Positions 15,059 through 26,718 of a stretch of DNA of 64,000 nt are shown here, in pieces. The notes under the pieces were generated by a model. The model was given only the letters and a program-made list of their open reading frames with translations, did not search any database and was not told the origin of the DNA. This DNA comes from Kitasatospora sp. NBC_00315 (GTDB lineage: Bacteria; Actinomycetota; Actinomycetes; Streptomycetales; Streptomycetaceae), in NCBI RefSeq assembly GCF_041435095.1, contig NZ_CP108025.1, positions 6,820,001-6,884,000 of the forward strand. The letters are read 5' to 3'. Both the position numbers and the translations under genes were made by a program. Position 1 is the first letter of the stretch. Each line of letters opens with the position of its first letter.

Positions 15059-16230
15059 CCGCACCTGCCCCCACCACACCGCGATCGAGGCGGGAGCGCG
15101 TGCCCGCCGTGCTCGTCCTGGAGGACGGCCGGACCTTCCGCGGACAGGCCTACGGCGCCGTCGGCGAGACCTTCGGCGAAGCGGTCTTCAACACCGGCAT
15201 GTCCGGCTACCAGGAGACCCTGACCGACCCCTCGTACCACCGCCAGGTGGTCGTGATGACCTTCCCGCACATCGGCAACACCGGCGTCAACGACGAGGAC
15301 CCGGAGTCGAAGCGGATCTGGGTCGCCGGGTACGTCGTGCGCGACCCCGCCCGGGTGCCGTCCAACTGGCGCTCGCAGCGCTCGCTGGACGAGGAGCTCA
15401 GCAACCAGGGCGTCGTCGGCATCAGCGGCATCGACACCCGCGCGCTCACCCGCCACCTGCGCGAGCGCGGCGCGATGCGGGTCGGCATCTTCTCCGGCCC
15501 CGCGCTGGCGGACGAGGCCGCGCTGCTGGCCCGGGTCAACCAGGCTCCGGAGATGAAGGGCGCCGACCTCTGCGCCGAGGTCGCCACCACCGAGCCGTAC
15601 GTCGTGCCGGCCGTGGGCGAGAAGCGCTTCACCGTCGCCGCCGTGGACCTCGGTATCAAGGGGATGACCCCGCAGCGGATGGCCGAGCGCGGCATCGAGG
15701 TGCACGTGCTGCCCGCGAACTCCACCGTCGAGGACGTCTACGCGGTGAACCCGGACGGCGTGTTCTTCTCCAACGGCCCCGGCGACCCGGCCACCGCCGA
15801 CCACCAGGTCGCGGTCATGCGCAGTGTCCTGGAGCGCAGGACCCCGCTGTTCGGCATCTGCTTCGGCAACCAGATCCTCGGCCGCGCGCTGGGTTTCGGC
15901 ACCTACAAGCTGAAGTACGGTCACCGCGGCATCAACCAGCCCGTCCAGGACCGCACCACCGGCAAGGTGGAGGTCACCGCGCACAACCACGGCTTCGCCG
16001 TGAACGCGCCGCTGGACAGGGTCAGCGACACCCCCTACGGGCGCGCCGAGGTCTCCCACGTCTGCCTGAACGACGACGTGGTCGAGGGCCTGCAGTGCCT
16101 GGACACCCCCGCTTTCTCGGTGCAGTACCACCCGGAGGCCGCCGCGGGCCCGCACGACGCCGCGTACCTCTTCGATCGCTTTGTCGACCTGATGGCCGGC
16201 GCCCCGGCCCGTACCACCGCAGGGAGCTGA
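15055..16230 (+). CDS. carA: Carbamoyl-phosphate synthase small (glutaminase) subunit
   Basis: Hydrolyses glutamine and channels ammonia to CarB. The 391 residues include the N-terminal CarA-specific domain (EDGRTFRGQAYGAVGETFGE) and a class I glutamine amidotransferase domain with nucleophile Cys269 in GICFGNQ and the triad His-Glu in YHPE. ATG overlaps the upstream stop. carB starts 3 bp after the stop. Confidence 0.98.
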   Translation: MTAPAPTTPRSRRERVPAVLVLEDGRTFRGQAYGAVGETFGEAVFNTGMSGYQETLTDPSYHRQVVVMTFPHIGNTGVNDEDPESKRIWVAGYVVRDPARVPSNWRSQRSLDEELSNQGVVGISGIDTRALTRHLRERGAMRVGIFSGPALADEAALLARVNQAPEMKGADLCAEVATTEPYVVPAVGEKRFTVAAVDLGIKGMTPQRMAERGIEVHVLPANSTVEDVYAVNPDGVFFSNGPGDPATADHQVAVMRSVLERRTPLFGICFGNQILGRALGFGTYKLKYGHRGINQPVQDRTTGKVEVTAHNHGFAVNAPLDRVSDTPYGRAEVSHVCLNDDVVEGLQCLDTPAFSVQYHPEAAAGPHDAAYLFDRFVDLMAGAPARTTAGS

Positions 16231-16233
16231 CCC

Positions 16234-19542
<3,309 letters not shown>

Positions 19543-19551
19543 CACTGCCGC

Positions 19552-19585
19552 AGTGGGGGGCACCGCAGGCCGGGTGCCCCCCACT
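19552..19585 (+). terminator. Intra-operon hairpin between carB and pyrD
   Basis: Perfect 13-bp inverted repeat (stem AGTGGGGGGCACC, 8-nt loop) starting 10 bp after the carB stop and ending 8 bp before the AGGAGGA ribosome site of pyrD. It may attenuate transcription or stabilise the upstream mRNA segment. Confidence 0.6.
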
Positions 19586-19607
19586 TCCATGCCAGGAGGA
19601 GCACGCC

Positions 19608-20708
19608 TTGTACAAGACCCTGTTCAACCTCGTCTTCCGGAAGATGGACCCGGAGAAGGCCCATCACCTGGCCTTCTTCTGGATCCGGCTGGCCGCCTCG
19701 GTGCCGGGCCTGCGACAGCTGGTGCAGCTGGTGCTGGCCCCCCGGGACCGGGCGCTGCGCACCACCGCGCTCGGTCTGGACCTGCCCGGTCCGTTCGGGC
19801 TGGCGGCCGGCTTCGACAAGGACGGCATCGGCATCGACGGCCTGGCGATGCTCGGCTTCGACTTCGTCGAGATCGGCACCGTCACCGGTGAGCCGCAGCC
19901 CGGCAACCCGGCGCCGCGGCTGTTCCGGCTGGTCGACGACCGCGCGCTGGTCAACCGGATGGGCTTCAACAACCAGGGCTCGGCCCGGGTCGCCGCCCGG
20001 CTGGCGGGCCGCCCGCACACCACCTCGACCCCGGTGGTCGGCGTCAACATCGGCAAGACCAAGGTCGTCGAGGAGGCCGACGCGGTCGCCGACTACGTCA
20101 AGAGCACCGAGCGGCTCGCCAGGCACGCCGACTACCTGGTGGTCAACGTCAGCTCGCCGAACACCCCCGGACTGCGCAACCTCCAGGCCGTCTCGCACCT
20201 CGGCCCGCTGCTGCACGAGGTGCGCGTGGCCGCCGACCGGTCGACCCCGCACCACGTCCCGCTGCTGGTCAAGATCGCCCCCGACCTCGCCGACGAGGAC
20301 ATCGACGCGGTCGCGGACCTCGCGATCGAACTCGGCCTGGACGGCATCATCGCCAACAACACCACCATCGGCCGCGAGGCCCTGGTGGCCCCCGCCGCGC
20401 AGGTCGAGGCGATCGGCGCCGGCGGCCTCTCCGGCGCCCCGATCAAGGCCCGCTCGCTGGAGGTGCTGCAGCGCCTGCGCGCCCGCACCGAGGGCAGGCT
20501 GACGATCGTCTCGGTCGGCGGCATCGAGACCGCCGAGGACGCCTGGCAGCGCATCGTGCACGGCGCCGACCTGGTGCAGGGCTACAGTGCCTTCGTCTAC
20601 GAGGGTCCGTTCTGGATGCGCCGCGTCCACCGGGGCCTCTCCGCCCGCCTGCGGGCCTCCGGGTTCCGCACCGTCGCCGAGGCCGTCGGCACCGCGAAGG
20701 CGAACTGA
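19608..20708 (+). CDS. pyrD: Dihydroorotate dehydrogenase, class 2 (quinone-linked)
   Basis: Oxidises dihydroorotate to orotate with FMN and passes electrons to membrane quinone. 366 residues. The TTG start is chosen because AGGAGGA lies 7 nt upstream, and it supplies the class 2 N-terminal membrane-binding helices (YKTLFNLVFRKMDPEKAHHL, then WIRLAASVPGL). The catalytic base is Ser in NVSSPNTPGLRNLQ near residue 181, diagnostic of class 2. FMN-binding GLAAGFDKDG, MGFNNQG and VSVGGIETAEDAW are present. It is complete and should be active by itself. A second, class 1B system follows. Confidence 0.96.
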   Translation: MYKTLFNLVFRKMDPEKAHHLAFFWIRLAASVPGLRQLVQLVLAPRDRALRTTALGLDLPGPFGLAAGFDKDGIGIDGLAMLGFDFVEIGTVTGEPQPGNPAPRLFRLVDDRALVNRMGFNNQGSARVAARLAGRPHTTSTPVVGVNIGKTKVVEEADAVADYVKSTERLARHADYLVVNVSSPNTPGLRNLQAVSHLGPLLHEVRVAADRSTPHHVPLLVKIAPDLADEDIDAVADLAIELGLDGIIANNTTIGREALVAPAAQVEAIGAGGLSGAPIKARSLEVLQRLRARTEGRLTIVSVGGIETAEDAWQRIVHGADLVQGYSAFVYEGPFWMRRVHRGLSARLRASGFRTVAEAVGTAKAN

Positions 20709-20825
20709 CCCGCTCGCTCGGGCGGGCCGGTACGGGCACGAAATGACAGTGACCGCCCGCCTTTGGGAGAGTTCAGAGCACTCCGTGATCCCCCCGTGTC
20801 CCGGGCAGCCGAAAGGTCCCCCCGC

Positions 20826-21698
20826 ATGGCCCACCCCCTGAAGACCGACGCCGAGGTGCTCTCCCGCACCACCGAGGGCGCGTACCACCGACTGGTGCTG
20901 CGCGCCCCCGGCGTGGCCGCCCGGGTCCGGCCCGGCCACTTCGCCACCCTGGCGGTGGGCGGCCCCGCGTCGGCGCTGCCGACGCGCCGCGCCTTCTTCG
21001 TGCACCGGGCCGACCCGGAGGCGGAGACCGTCGAGCTGGTGATCGCCGAACGCGGCCCCGGCACCCGCGAGCTCGCCCGCAGCCGTCCCGGCGACGTCCT
21101 GGACCTGATCGCGCCGCTGGGCACGCCCTTCCCCCTGCCCGACGGCCCTGTCAGCGCCCTGCTGGTGGCCGAGGGCCACGGCAGCGTGCCGCTGCTCGCC
21201 CTCGGCGCCGAGATCAGACGGCGCGGCGGCCAGATCGGGTTCATCCTCGGCGCGCCCACCGCCGCGCTGCTGTACGGGGCGGACCGGGCCCGGGAGCTCA
21301 CCCCGGACGTCCTGGTGGTCACCGCGGACGGCTCGGCCGGCCTGGCCGGCCCGGTCACCGGGCCGGTCGCACAGGCCGTCGAGGCGATCGACGCGACCGT
21401 CGTGCACGCCTGCGGCCCGGCGGCGGTGCTCCGGGAGGTCAGCGCGATCGCCGCCCGCCGGGGCGCCCGCAGCTGGACTGCCGTCGAGACGCCGATGGCC
21501 TGCGGCAGCGGCCTGTGCGCCGGCTGCGTCCTGCCGGTCGTCGGGGCGGACGGTGTCAGCCGGTTCGTCCGGGCCTGCACCGACGGCCCGGTGTTCGACG
21601 GCGCCAAGGTCCGCTGGGCCGACATCGGCGCCGTTCCCGCCGACCTGGAGGGCGCGCCGGGCGAGCCGGACGGCGCACCCGCGGGGGGAGTGCGCTGA
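20826..21698 (+). CDS. pyrK: Dihydroorotate dehydrogenase electron-transfer subunit PyrK
   Basis: Iron-sulfur/FAD subunit that lets class 1B PyrD reduce NAD+. 290 residues from ATG 20826, preceded by GAAAGG. A ferredoxin-reductase-like FAD domain (RPGHFATLAVGG, LPTRRAFFVHRAD) is followed by an NAD-binding domain. The C-terminal [2Fe-2S] ligands are visible: CGSGLCAGC (Cys at about 225, 230 and 233) and a fourth Cys in RACTDGPVF near 251. The stop overlaps the next ATG (TGATG), as expected for partner subunits. Confidence 0.93.
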   Translation: MAHPLKTDAEVLSRTTEGAYHRLVLRAPGVAARVRPGHFATLAVGGPASALPTRRAFFVHRADPEAETVELVIAERGPGTRELARSRPGDVLDLIAPLGTPFPLPDGPVSALLVAEGHGSVPLLALGAEIRRRGGQIGFILGAPTAALLYGADRARELTPDVLVVTADGSAGLAGPVTGPVAQAVEAIDATVVHACGPAAVLREVSAIAARRGARSWTAVETPMACGSGLCAGCVLPVVGADGVSRFVRACTDGPVFDGAKVRWADIGAVPADLEGAPGEPDGAPAGGVR

Positions 21699-22684
21699 TG
21701 CGGCCCGAGGACGTCGATCTCAGTGCCCCGCTGGGCGGCCTGACCCTGCCCAACCCGCTCACCACCGCCTCCGGCTGCGCCGGGTACGGACGGGAGCTGG
21801 CCCGGTTCGTCCCGCTGGACGAGCTGGGCACCGTCACCACCAAGACGATCATGCCGGCCGTCCGGGCGGGCCTGGCCACGCCCAGGACGGTCGAGACGCC
21901 CTCCGGGCTGCTCAACGGCATCGGCCTGCCCGGCGCCGGGATCGACGCGTTCGTCGAGCAGGAGCTGCCCTGGCTGGCGGAGCGCGGCGCCCGGGTGCTG
22001 GTCTCGATCGCGGGCGAGCGGCTGGAGGAGTACGCCGCGCTCGCCGCCCGGCTGACCGGCCGGCCGGGCGTGACGGGCATCGAGCTCAACATGTCCTGCC
22101 CCAACGCGGCCGGCCGGGGCCTGCTCTTCGCGGGCAACCCGGCCACCTCGTACGACGTGGTGCGGGCCGTGCGCGAGGTGGCCGACCCCGGGCTGCCGGT
22201 GTACGCCAAGCTCACGCCCGACGTCGGCGCGATCACCGAGATCGCCGCCGCCTGCGTCCAGGCCGGCGCCGACGGCCTGTCGATGATCAACACCACCCTC
22301 GGGATGGCCATCGACCTCGACACCATGCGTCCCGCGCTCTCCGGCACCGTCGGCGGCCTGTCCGGTCCGGCGATCCGGCCGATCGCCGTCCGCTGCGTCT
22401 ACCAGGTGCACGCCCAGATGGCGGCCGGGCGGATCCCGCCGGTGCCGATCCTCGGCATGGGCGGCATCCGCTCCGGCCGGGACGCCCTGGAGTTCGCGCT
22501 GGCGGGCGCCGCCGGCTTCGCCGTCGGCACCGCCCTGTTCCACGACCCGGTCGCCCCGCTGCGCATCCTCGACGAGCTGCGCACCGAGCTGGCCGCCCGG
22601 GGCATCGCCAGGTTCATCGACGCGGTCGGCCTCGCCCACCGCCCCCATCCGACCCCCACCCCCTCCGTCGAAAGGCCGTCATGA
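21698..22684 (+). CDS. Dihydroorotate dehydrogenase, class 1B catalytic subunit PyrD
   Basis: NAD-linked DHODH catalytic subunit, working with PyrK as a heterotetramer. 328 residues. The catalytic base is Cys in ELNMSCPNAAGRG (about residue 134), which marks class 1; the Ser of class 2 is absent. Other family features are TTASGCAGYG, GLLNGIGLPGAG, AKLTPDVGAITEIA and GMGGIRSGRDALEFALAGA. Immediate coupling to pyrK supports the 1B assignment. Together with the complete class 2 enzyme just upstream, it gives the operon two routes for the same reaction. The stop overlaps pyrF (ATGA). Confidence 0.93.
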   Translation: MRPEDVDLSAPLGGLTLPNPLTTASGCAGYGRELARFVPLDELGTVTTKTIMPAVRAGLATPRTVETPSGLLNGIGLPGAGIDAFVEQELPWLAERGARVLVSIAGERLEEYAALAARLTGRPGVTGIELNMSCPNAAGRGLLFAGNPATSYDVVRAVREVADPGLPVYAKLTPDVGAITEIAAACVQAGADGLSMINTTLGMAIDLDTMRPALSGTVGGLSGPAIRPIAVRCVYQVHAQMAAGRIPPVPILGMGGIRSGRDALEFALAGAAGFAVGTALFHDPVAPLRILDELRTELAARGIARFIDAVGLAHRPHPTPTPSVERPS

Positions 22685-23514
22685 CCCTCGCCCCCTTCGG
22701 TGCCCGCTTGCGGCACGCGCTCGACACCCGTGGCCAGCTGTGCGTGGGGATCGACCCGCACGCCTCCCTGCTCGCCGCCTGGGGCCTGGGCGACGACGTC
22801 GCCGGGCTGGAGACCTTCAGCCGCACGGTCGTCGAGGCGCTGGCCGACCGGGTCGCCGTGCTCAAGCCGCAGGCCGCGTTCTTCGAGCGCTTCGGCAGCC
22901 GGGGCGTGGCCGTGCTGGAGCGGGCCGTCGCCGACGCCCGCTCGGCCGGCGCGCTGGTGCTGATGGACGCCAAGCGCGGCGACATCGGCTCCACCATGGC
23001 GGCCTACGCGGACGCCTTCCTCAGCCCCTCCAGCCCGCTGTTCTCGGACGCGGTCACGGTCAGCCCCTTCCTGGGCTTCGGCTCGCTGAACCCGGCACTG
23101 GAGGTGGCCCGGGCCAACGGCGGCGGGGTGTTCGCCCTGGCCCTGACCTCCAACCCGGAGGGCGCCGAGGTGCAGCGCGCGGTCGGGGCCGGCGGCGAGA
23201 CGGTGGCGGCCTCGGTGCTGCGCCGGCTGGCTGCGGAGAACGCCGGTGCCGAGCCGCTCGGCTCGTTCGGCGCGGTGGTCGGCGCGACGCTCGCCGACGC
23301 GGGCGTGGACCTCGCGATCAACGGGCCGCTGCTGGCCCCCGGCATCGGCGCGCAGGGCGCGACCATGGCGGACCTGCCACGGGTCTTCGGCGACGCCGTC
23401 CTGAACGTGGTGCCGAGCGTCAGCCGTGACGTTCTCCGGCACGGCCCGTCCGTCCCCGCACTGCGCGAGGCGGCCCGGCGTTTCGTCGAGGAGTTCGCGG
23501 CCGCGGTGAAGTAG
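22681..23514 (+). CDS. pyrF: Orotidine 5'-phosphate decarboxylase (type 2)
   Basis: Decarboxylates OMP to UMP, the last de novo step. 277 residues, the longer type 2 form usual in actinobacteria. Substrate and catalytic motifs: LCVGIDPHASLL, VLKPQAAFFERFG, and LMDAKRGDIGSTM with the Lys-Asp catalytic array; the phosphate loop is LAPGIGAQGAT. Translation is coupled to the upstream pyrD by ATGA. A strong terminator follows. The orotate phosphoribosyltransferase gene (pyrE) is not in this operon, as is usual here. Confidence 0.97.
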   Translation: MTLAPFGARLRHALDTRGQLCVGIDPHASLLAAWGLGDDVAGLETFSRTVVEALADRVAVLKPQAAFFERFGSRGVAVLERAVADARSAGALVLMDAKRGDIGSTMAAYADAFLSPSSPLFSDAVTVSPFLGFGSLNPALEVARANGGGVFALALTSNPEGAEVQRAVGAGGETVAASVLRRLAAENAGAEPLGSFGAVVGATLADAGVDLAINGPLLAPGIGAQGATMADLPRVFGDAVLNVVPSVSRDVLRHGPSVPALREAARRFVEEFAAAVK

Positions 23515-23630
23515 CCGGGCCGCAGGTGCGGCGCCCGTGGTGGTGCGGAGCACCGGGCGGGCGCGTCACCGGGAAGTGAGCGCCGTCACACTCGCGTGGA
23601 GAGGGGCCGGATTCCCGGCTGTTTTGCCCG

Positions 23631-23668
23631 GAAAAGTCCTGGTCGGCCTGGGCTGACCAGGACTTTTC
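23631..23668 (+). terminator. Terminator after the pyr operon
   Basis: Perfect 14-bp stem (GAAAAGTCCTGGTC) with a 10-nt loop, with a T-run in the right arm (CTTTTC) and another shortly after (TTCTTTTCC). It closes the operon in the 325-bp gap before the sIHF gene, which otherwise holds only the sIHF promoter and leader. Confidence 0.85.
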
Positions 23669-23679
23669 GTGTTCTTTTC

Positions 23680-23708
23680 CTGACGCGGCGCCGCAATCCG
23701 GGTAGTGT
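23680..23708 (+). promoter_or_regulatory. Candidate sIHF promoter
   Basis: CTGACG and TAGTGT are separated by exactly 17 bp, 132 bp before the sIHF start codon and directly after the pyr terminator. Confidence 0.5.
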
Positions 23709-23839
23709 CCGGCGGTAGGTCACCACGGAGCGGCGATTCCCGTCGCTCTCGCAGGTCAGAGCCCTCGGGTTCGCTTGCGGCGGGGGCCCGTTCCACCGTC
23801 CTGGCTCATCCCTTCCTTCCACACCCTGAGGTGAACGGC

Positions 23840-24166
23840 GTGGCTCTTCCGCCCCTTACCCCTGAACAGCGCACCGCCGCGCTCGCCAAGGCCGCCGAGG
23901 CTCGGCGTGAGCGCGCCGAGGTGAAGAACCGGCTCAAGCACTCCGGTGCTTCGCTGCACGAGGTGATCAAGGCCGGCAAGGCCGACAACGAGGTCATCGG
24001 CAAGATGAAGGTCTCCGCACTGCTGGAGAGCCTGCCGGGTGTCGGCAAGGTTCGTGCCAAGCAGATCATGGAGCGTCTCGGCATCAGTGAGAGCCGCCGC
24101 GTGCGCGGCCTCGGCACGAACCAGATCGCCTCGCTGGAGCGGGAGTTCGGCGGCGCCGTCTCCTGA
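23840..24166 (+). CDS. ihf: Actinobacterial integration host factor (sIHF/mIHF)
   Basis: A small nucleoid-associated protein that bends DNA; in streptomycetes it influences sporulation and antibiotic output. 108 residues from GTG 23840, preceded by GAGGTGA. The start matches the conserved N-terminus ALPPLTPEQR. A long basic helix (AEARRERAEVKNRLKHSG) and a helix-two-turn-helix DNA-binding core (LESLPGVGKVRAKQIMERLG, then ESRRVRGLGTNQIASLEREF) are intact. Position between pyrF and gmk is conserved. Confidence 0.95.
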   Translation: MALPPLTPEQRTAALAKAAEARRERAEVKNRLKHSGASLHEVIKAGKADNEVIGKMKVSALLESLPGVGKVRAKQIMERLGISESRRVRGLGTNQIASLEREFGGAVS

Positions 24167-24270
24167 CCTCGGCCGGGTGCGGTGATCCGATCACCCCTGT
24201 ACGCACCTGATCATCAAAGCGTGTCATACGCCGAGTGTGCCCGGTGGTCTCCGGATCCTCCGCGATCCGG

Positions 24271-24276
24271 GATAAT
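24271..24276 (+). promoter_or_regulatory. -10 element placing the gmk transcript start at its ATG
   Basis: GATAAT lies 6 bp before ATG 24283. Transcription would begin at or next to the A of the start codon, giving a leaderless mRNA. No Shine-Dalgarno is present before the ATG. The -35 region is weak. Confidence 0.5.
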
Positions 24277-24282
24277 CGGTGC

Positions 24283-24840
24283 ATGAGTGAGCGTCCGCGG
24301 CTGACCGTGCTCTCCGGCCCCTCGGGGGTCGGCAAGAGCACGGTCGTCGCTCATATGAGGAAGCAGCACCCCGAGGTCTGGCTCTCGGTGTCGGTGACCA
24401 CCAGGCACCCGAGGCCCGGCGAGCAGAACGGGATCCACTACTACTTCGTCGACAACGACGAGTTCGACAAGCTGATCGCCAACGGCGAGCTGCTGGAGTG
24501 GGCCGTTTTCGCCGGCAACCGGTACGGCACGCCGCGCGCGGCGGTGCTGGAGAAGCTGGACAACGGAGTGCCCGTCCTGCTGGAGATCGATCTGCAGGGC
24601 GCCCGCCAGGTGCGGGAGTCGATGGCCGAGGCGCTGTTGATCTTCCTGGCCCCGCCGAGCTGGGACGAGCTGGTCCGCCGGCTCACCGGTCGGGGCACCG
24701 AGCCGCAGGACGTGATCGAGCGGCGGCTGGAGGCGGCCAAGGTCGAGTTGGCGGCGGAGTCGGAGTTCGACACGACCCTTGTCAACACCTCGGTCGAGCA
24801 GGTAGCGGTCGAACTGCTAGCCTTGCTCGGTGTGGCCTGA
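24283..24840 (+). CDS. gmk: Guanylate kinase
   Basis: Phosphorylates GMP to GDP. 185 residues with P-loop SGPSGVGKSTVV at about 10-21 and the GMP-binding region SVSVTTRHPRPGEQNGIHYY. Lid and core signatures LEIDLQGARQVR and FLAPPSWDELVRRL also match. ATG 24283 matches the usual length; it lacks a ribosome site but sits directly under a -10 box, so a leaderless transcript is likely. rpoZ follows after 67 bp. Confidence 0.97.
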   Translation: MSERPRLTVLSGPSGVGKSTVVAHMRKQHPEVWLSVSVTTRHPRPGEQNGIHYYFVDNDEFDKLIANGELLEWAVFAGNRYGTPRAAVLEKLDNGVPVLLEIDLQGARQVRESMAEALLIFLAPPSWDELVRRLTGRGTEPQDVIERRLEAAKVELAAESEFDTTLVNTSVEQVAVELLALLGVA

Positions 24841-24907
24841 CCGGATTCGTCCCCGTGACGCTGTCTGATCAGCATCTTGTCTTTTCCACCTTTCGGAAGG
24901 TTTCAGC

Positions 24908-25174
24908 GTGTCCTCTTCGATGACCGCGCCCGAGGGCATCATCAACCCGCCGATCGACGAGCTGCTGGAGGCGACCGACTCCAAGTACAGCCTGGTCATC
25001 TACGCCGCCAAGCGCGCGCGTCAGATCAACGCGTACTACTCGCAGCTCGGTGAGGGCCTCCTGGAGTACGTCGGCCCCCTGGTCGACACCCACGTGCACG
25101 AGAAGCCGCTGTCGATCGCGCTCCGCGAGATCAACGCCGGCATGCTGACCGCCGAGGCGATCGAGGCTGCCTGA
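24908..25174 (+). CDS. rpoZ: RNA polymerase omega subunit
   Basis: Small subunit that helps assemble the beta' chain of RNA polymerase. 88 residues, start GTG after GGAAGG. The omega core is seen in GIINPPIDELLEATDSKYSL, AAKRARQINAYYSQL and the actinobacterial C-terminus EKPLSIALREINAGMLTAEA. A perfect terminator hairpin follows 29 bp after the stop. Confidence 0.97.
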   Translation: MSSSMTAPEGIINPPIDELLEATDSKYSLVIYAAKRARQINAYYSQLGEGLLEYVGPLVDTHVHEKPLSIALREINAGMLTAEAIEAA

Positions 25175-25203
25175 GCAGCACCCGTCTCCTCGCACAGCGT
25201 TGT

Positions 25204-25237
25204 GAAGGGCCCGCCGGATGCCTCCGGCGGGCCCTTC
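25204..25237 (+). terminator. Terminator after rpoZ
   Basis: Perfect 15-bp stem (GAAGGGCCCGCCGGA) with a 4-nt loop, 29 bp after the rpoZ stop. Confidence 0.85.
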
Positions 25238-25332
25238 CCGTTGTGCCCCGCGCCACAGTGCGGCGCCGATCCGGCGGGTCATAGGGTGAAGCCCGACCCG
25301 GCACGCCCCGAACGGACGGAGAGAGCAGCAGC

Positions 25333-26589
25333 ATGAACGCGACCACGGACCGGTCCGACGCCCCGCGCGTCGTCCTCGGCGTCAGCGGCGGCATCGCCGC
25401 GTACAAGGCCTGCGAGCTGCTGCGCAGACTGACCGAGTCCGGCCACCGGGTCACCGTGGTGCCGACCGCCGCCGCCCTGCACTTCGTCGGCGAGGCCACC
25501 TGGGCCGCGCTCTCCGGCCGGCCGGCCGCCACCGAGACCTGGGAGAGCGTGCACGAGGTCCCGCACGTACGGATCGGCCAGCGGGCCGACCTGGTCGTGG
25601 TCGCGCCCGCCACCGCGGACCTGATGGCGAAGGCCGCCCACGGGCTGGCCGACGACCTGCTCACCAACACCCTGCTCACCGCCCGCTGTCCGGTGGTCTT
25701 CGCGCCCGCGATGCACACCGAGATGTGGGAGCACCCCGCGACCCGGGAGAACGTCGCCACGCTGCGCCGGCGCGGTGCGATCGTGCTGGAGCCCGCCGTC
25801 GGCCGGCTCACCGGGGTCGACACCGGCAAGGGCCGGCTGCCCGACCCGTCCGCGATCTTCGAGGCCTGCCGGGCGCTGCTGCGGCGCGGCACCGCCACCG
25901 CCGACCTGGCCGGCCGGCACGTCGTGGTCTCCGCCGGGGGCACCCGGGAACCGCTGGACCCGGTGCGCTTCCTCGGCAACCGCTCCTCGGGCAAGCAGGG
26001 GTACGCGCTGGCCGTGACCGCCGCCGCGCGCGGCGCGAGGGTCACGCTGCTCTCGGCCAACGCCGAGCTCCCCGACCCGGCCGGGGTGGATGTGGTGCAC
26101 GTCTCCACCGCGCTCCAGCTGCGCGAGGCCGCGATCGCGGCGGCCGGCGACGCGGACGCCGTGGTGATGGCCGCCGCCGTCGCGGACTTCCGGCCGGCCG
26201 AGTACGTCACCGGGAAGATCAAGAAGGTCGAGGGGGTGGACCCGGCGCCGGTCGCCCTGGTGCGGAACCCGGACATCCTCGCCGAAGTCTCGGCCGACCG
26301 CGCCCGGCCCGGGCAGCTGGTGGTGGGATTCGCCGCCGAGACCGACCACGTGCTCGACAACGGCCGGGCCAAGCTCGCCCGCAAGGGCTGCGACCTGCTG
26401 GTGGTCAACGAGGTCGGCGAGCGCAAGGGCTTCGGCTCCGACGTCAACGAGGCCGTCGTGCTGGGCGCCGACGGCACCCGGACGGACGTACCGGTCGGAC
26501 CGAAGGAGGCGCTGGCCGACGTGGTCTGGGACCTGGTCGCGGCGCGGTTGGGGGCCCGCTCGGCTGACCGCGGGGGCCCGCTCGGCTGA
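25333..26589 (+). CDS. coaBC: Bifunctional phosphopantothenoylcysteine decarboxylase/synthetase
   Basis: Performs two steps of coenzyme A synthesis: ligation of cysteine to phosphopantothenate (CoaB) and decarboxylation (CoaC). 418 residues. The N-terminal flavodoxin-like CoaC half shows VSGGIAAYKACELLRRL and the catalytic His of HEVPHVRIGQRADL. PAMHTEMW replaces the more usual PAMN at that position. The CoaB half has VVSAGGTREPLDPVRFLGN, MAAAVADFRP and the conserved Lys segment GKIKKVEG. The C-terminus (ARSADRGGPLG) is altered by a 22-bp tandem duplication that runs through the stop codon; without it the protein would end ADRGGRPGGP. Confidence 0.95.
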   Translation: MNATTDRSDAPRVVLGVSGGIAAYKACELLRRLTESGHRVTVVPTAAALHFVGEATWAALSGRPAATETWESVHEVPHVRIGQRADLVVVAPATADLMAKAAHGLADDLLTNTLLTARCPVVFAPAMHTEMWEHPATRENVATLRRRGAIVLEPAVGRLTGVDTGKGRLPDPSAIFEACRALLRRGTATADLAGRHVVVSAGGTREPLDPVRFLGNRSSGKQGYALAVTAAARGARVTLLSANAELPDPAGVDVVHVSTALQLREAAIAAAGDADAVVMAAAVADFRPAEYVTGKIKKVEGVDPAPVALVRNPDILAEVSADRARPGQLVVGFAAETDHVLDNGRAKLARKGCDLLVVNEVGERKGFGSDVNEAVVLGADGTRTDVPVGPKEALADVVWDLVAARLGARSADRGGPLG

Positions 26590-26593
26590 CCGC
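26550..26593 (+). repeat. 22-bp perfect tandem duplication across the coaBC stop codon
   Basis: Unit GGGGGCCCGCTCGGCTGACC plus GC, copies at 26550-26571 and 26572-26593. The unit length is not a multiple of three, so the second copy is read in another frame and supplies the TGA stop. Confidence 0.95.
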
Positions 26594-26712
26594 GGGGGGC
26601 GGCCCGGCGGCCCCTGAGCCGGTCGGCCCAACCGTGATCGCAGGTTGACCGGAATCGGTGACAACCGCGTCTTTTCTGTCGGACTGAGTGCCGGTTGCCG
26701 GTAGCTGCCCGT

Positions 26713-26718
26713 TACACT
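26713..26718 (+). promoter_or_regulatory. Candidate -10 element of metK
   Basis: TACACT lies 79 bp before the GTG of metK. No good -35 hexamer is found at the right spacing. The 208-bp gap shows no SAM-riboswitch core that I can recognise. Confidence 0.3.
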
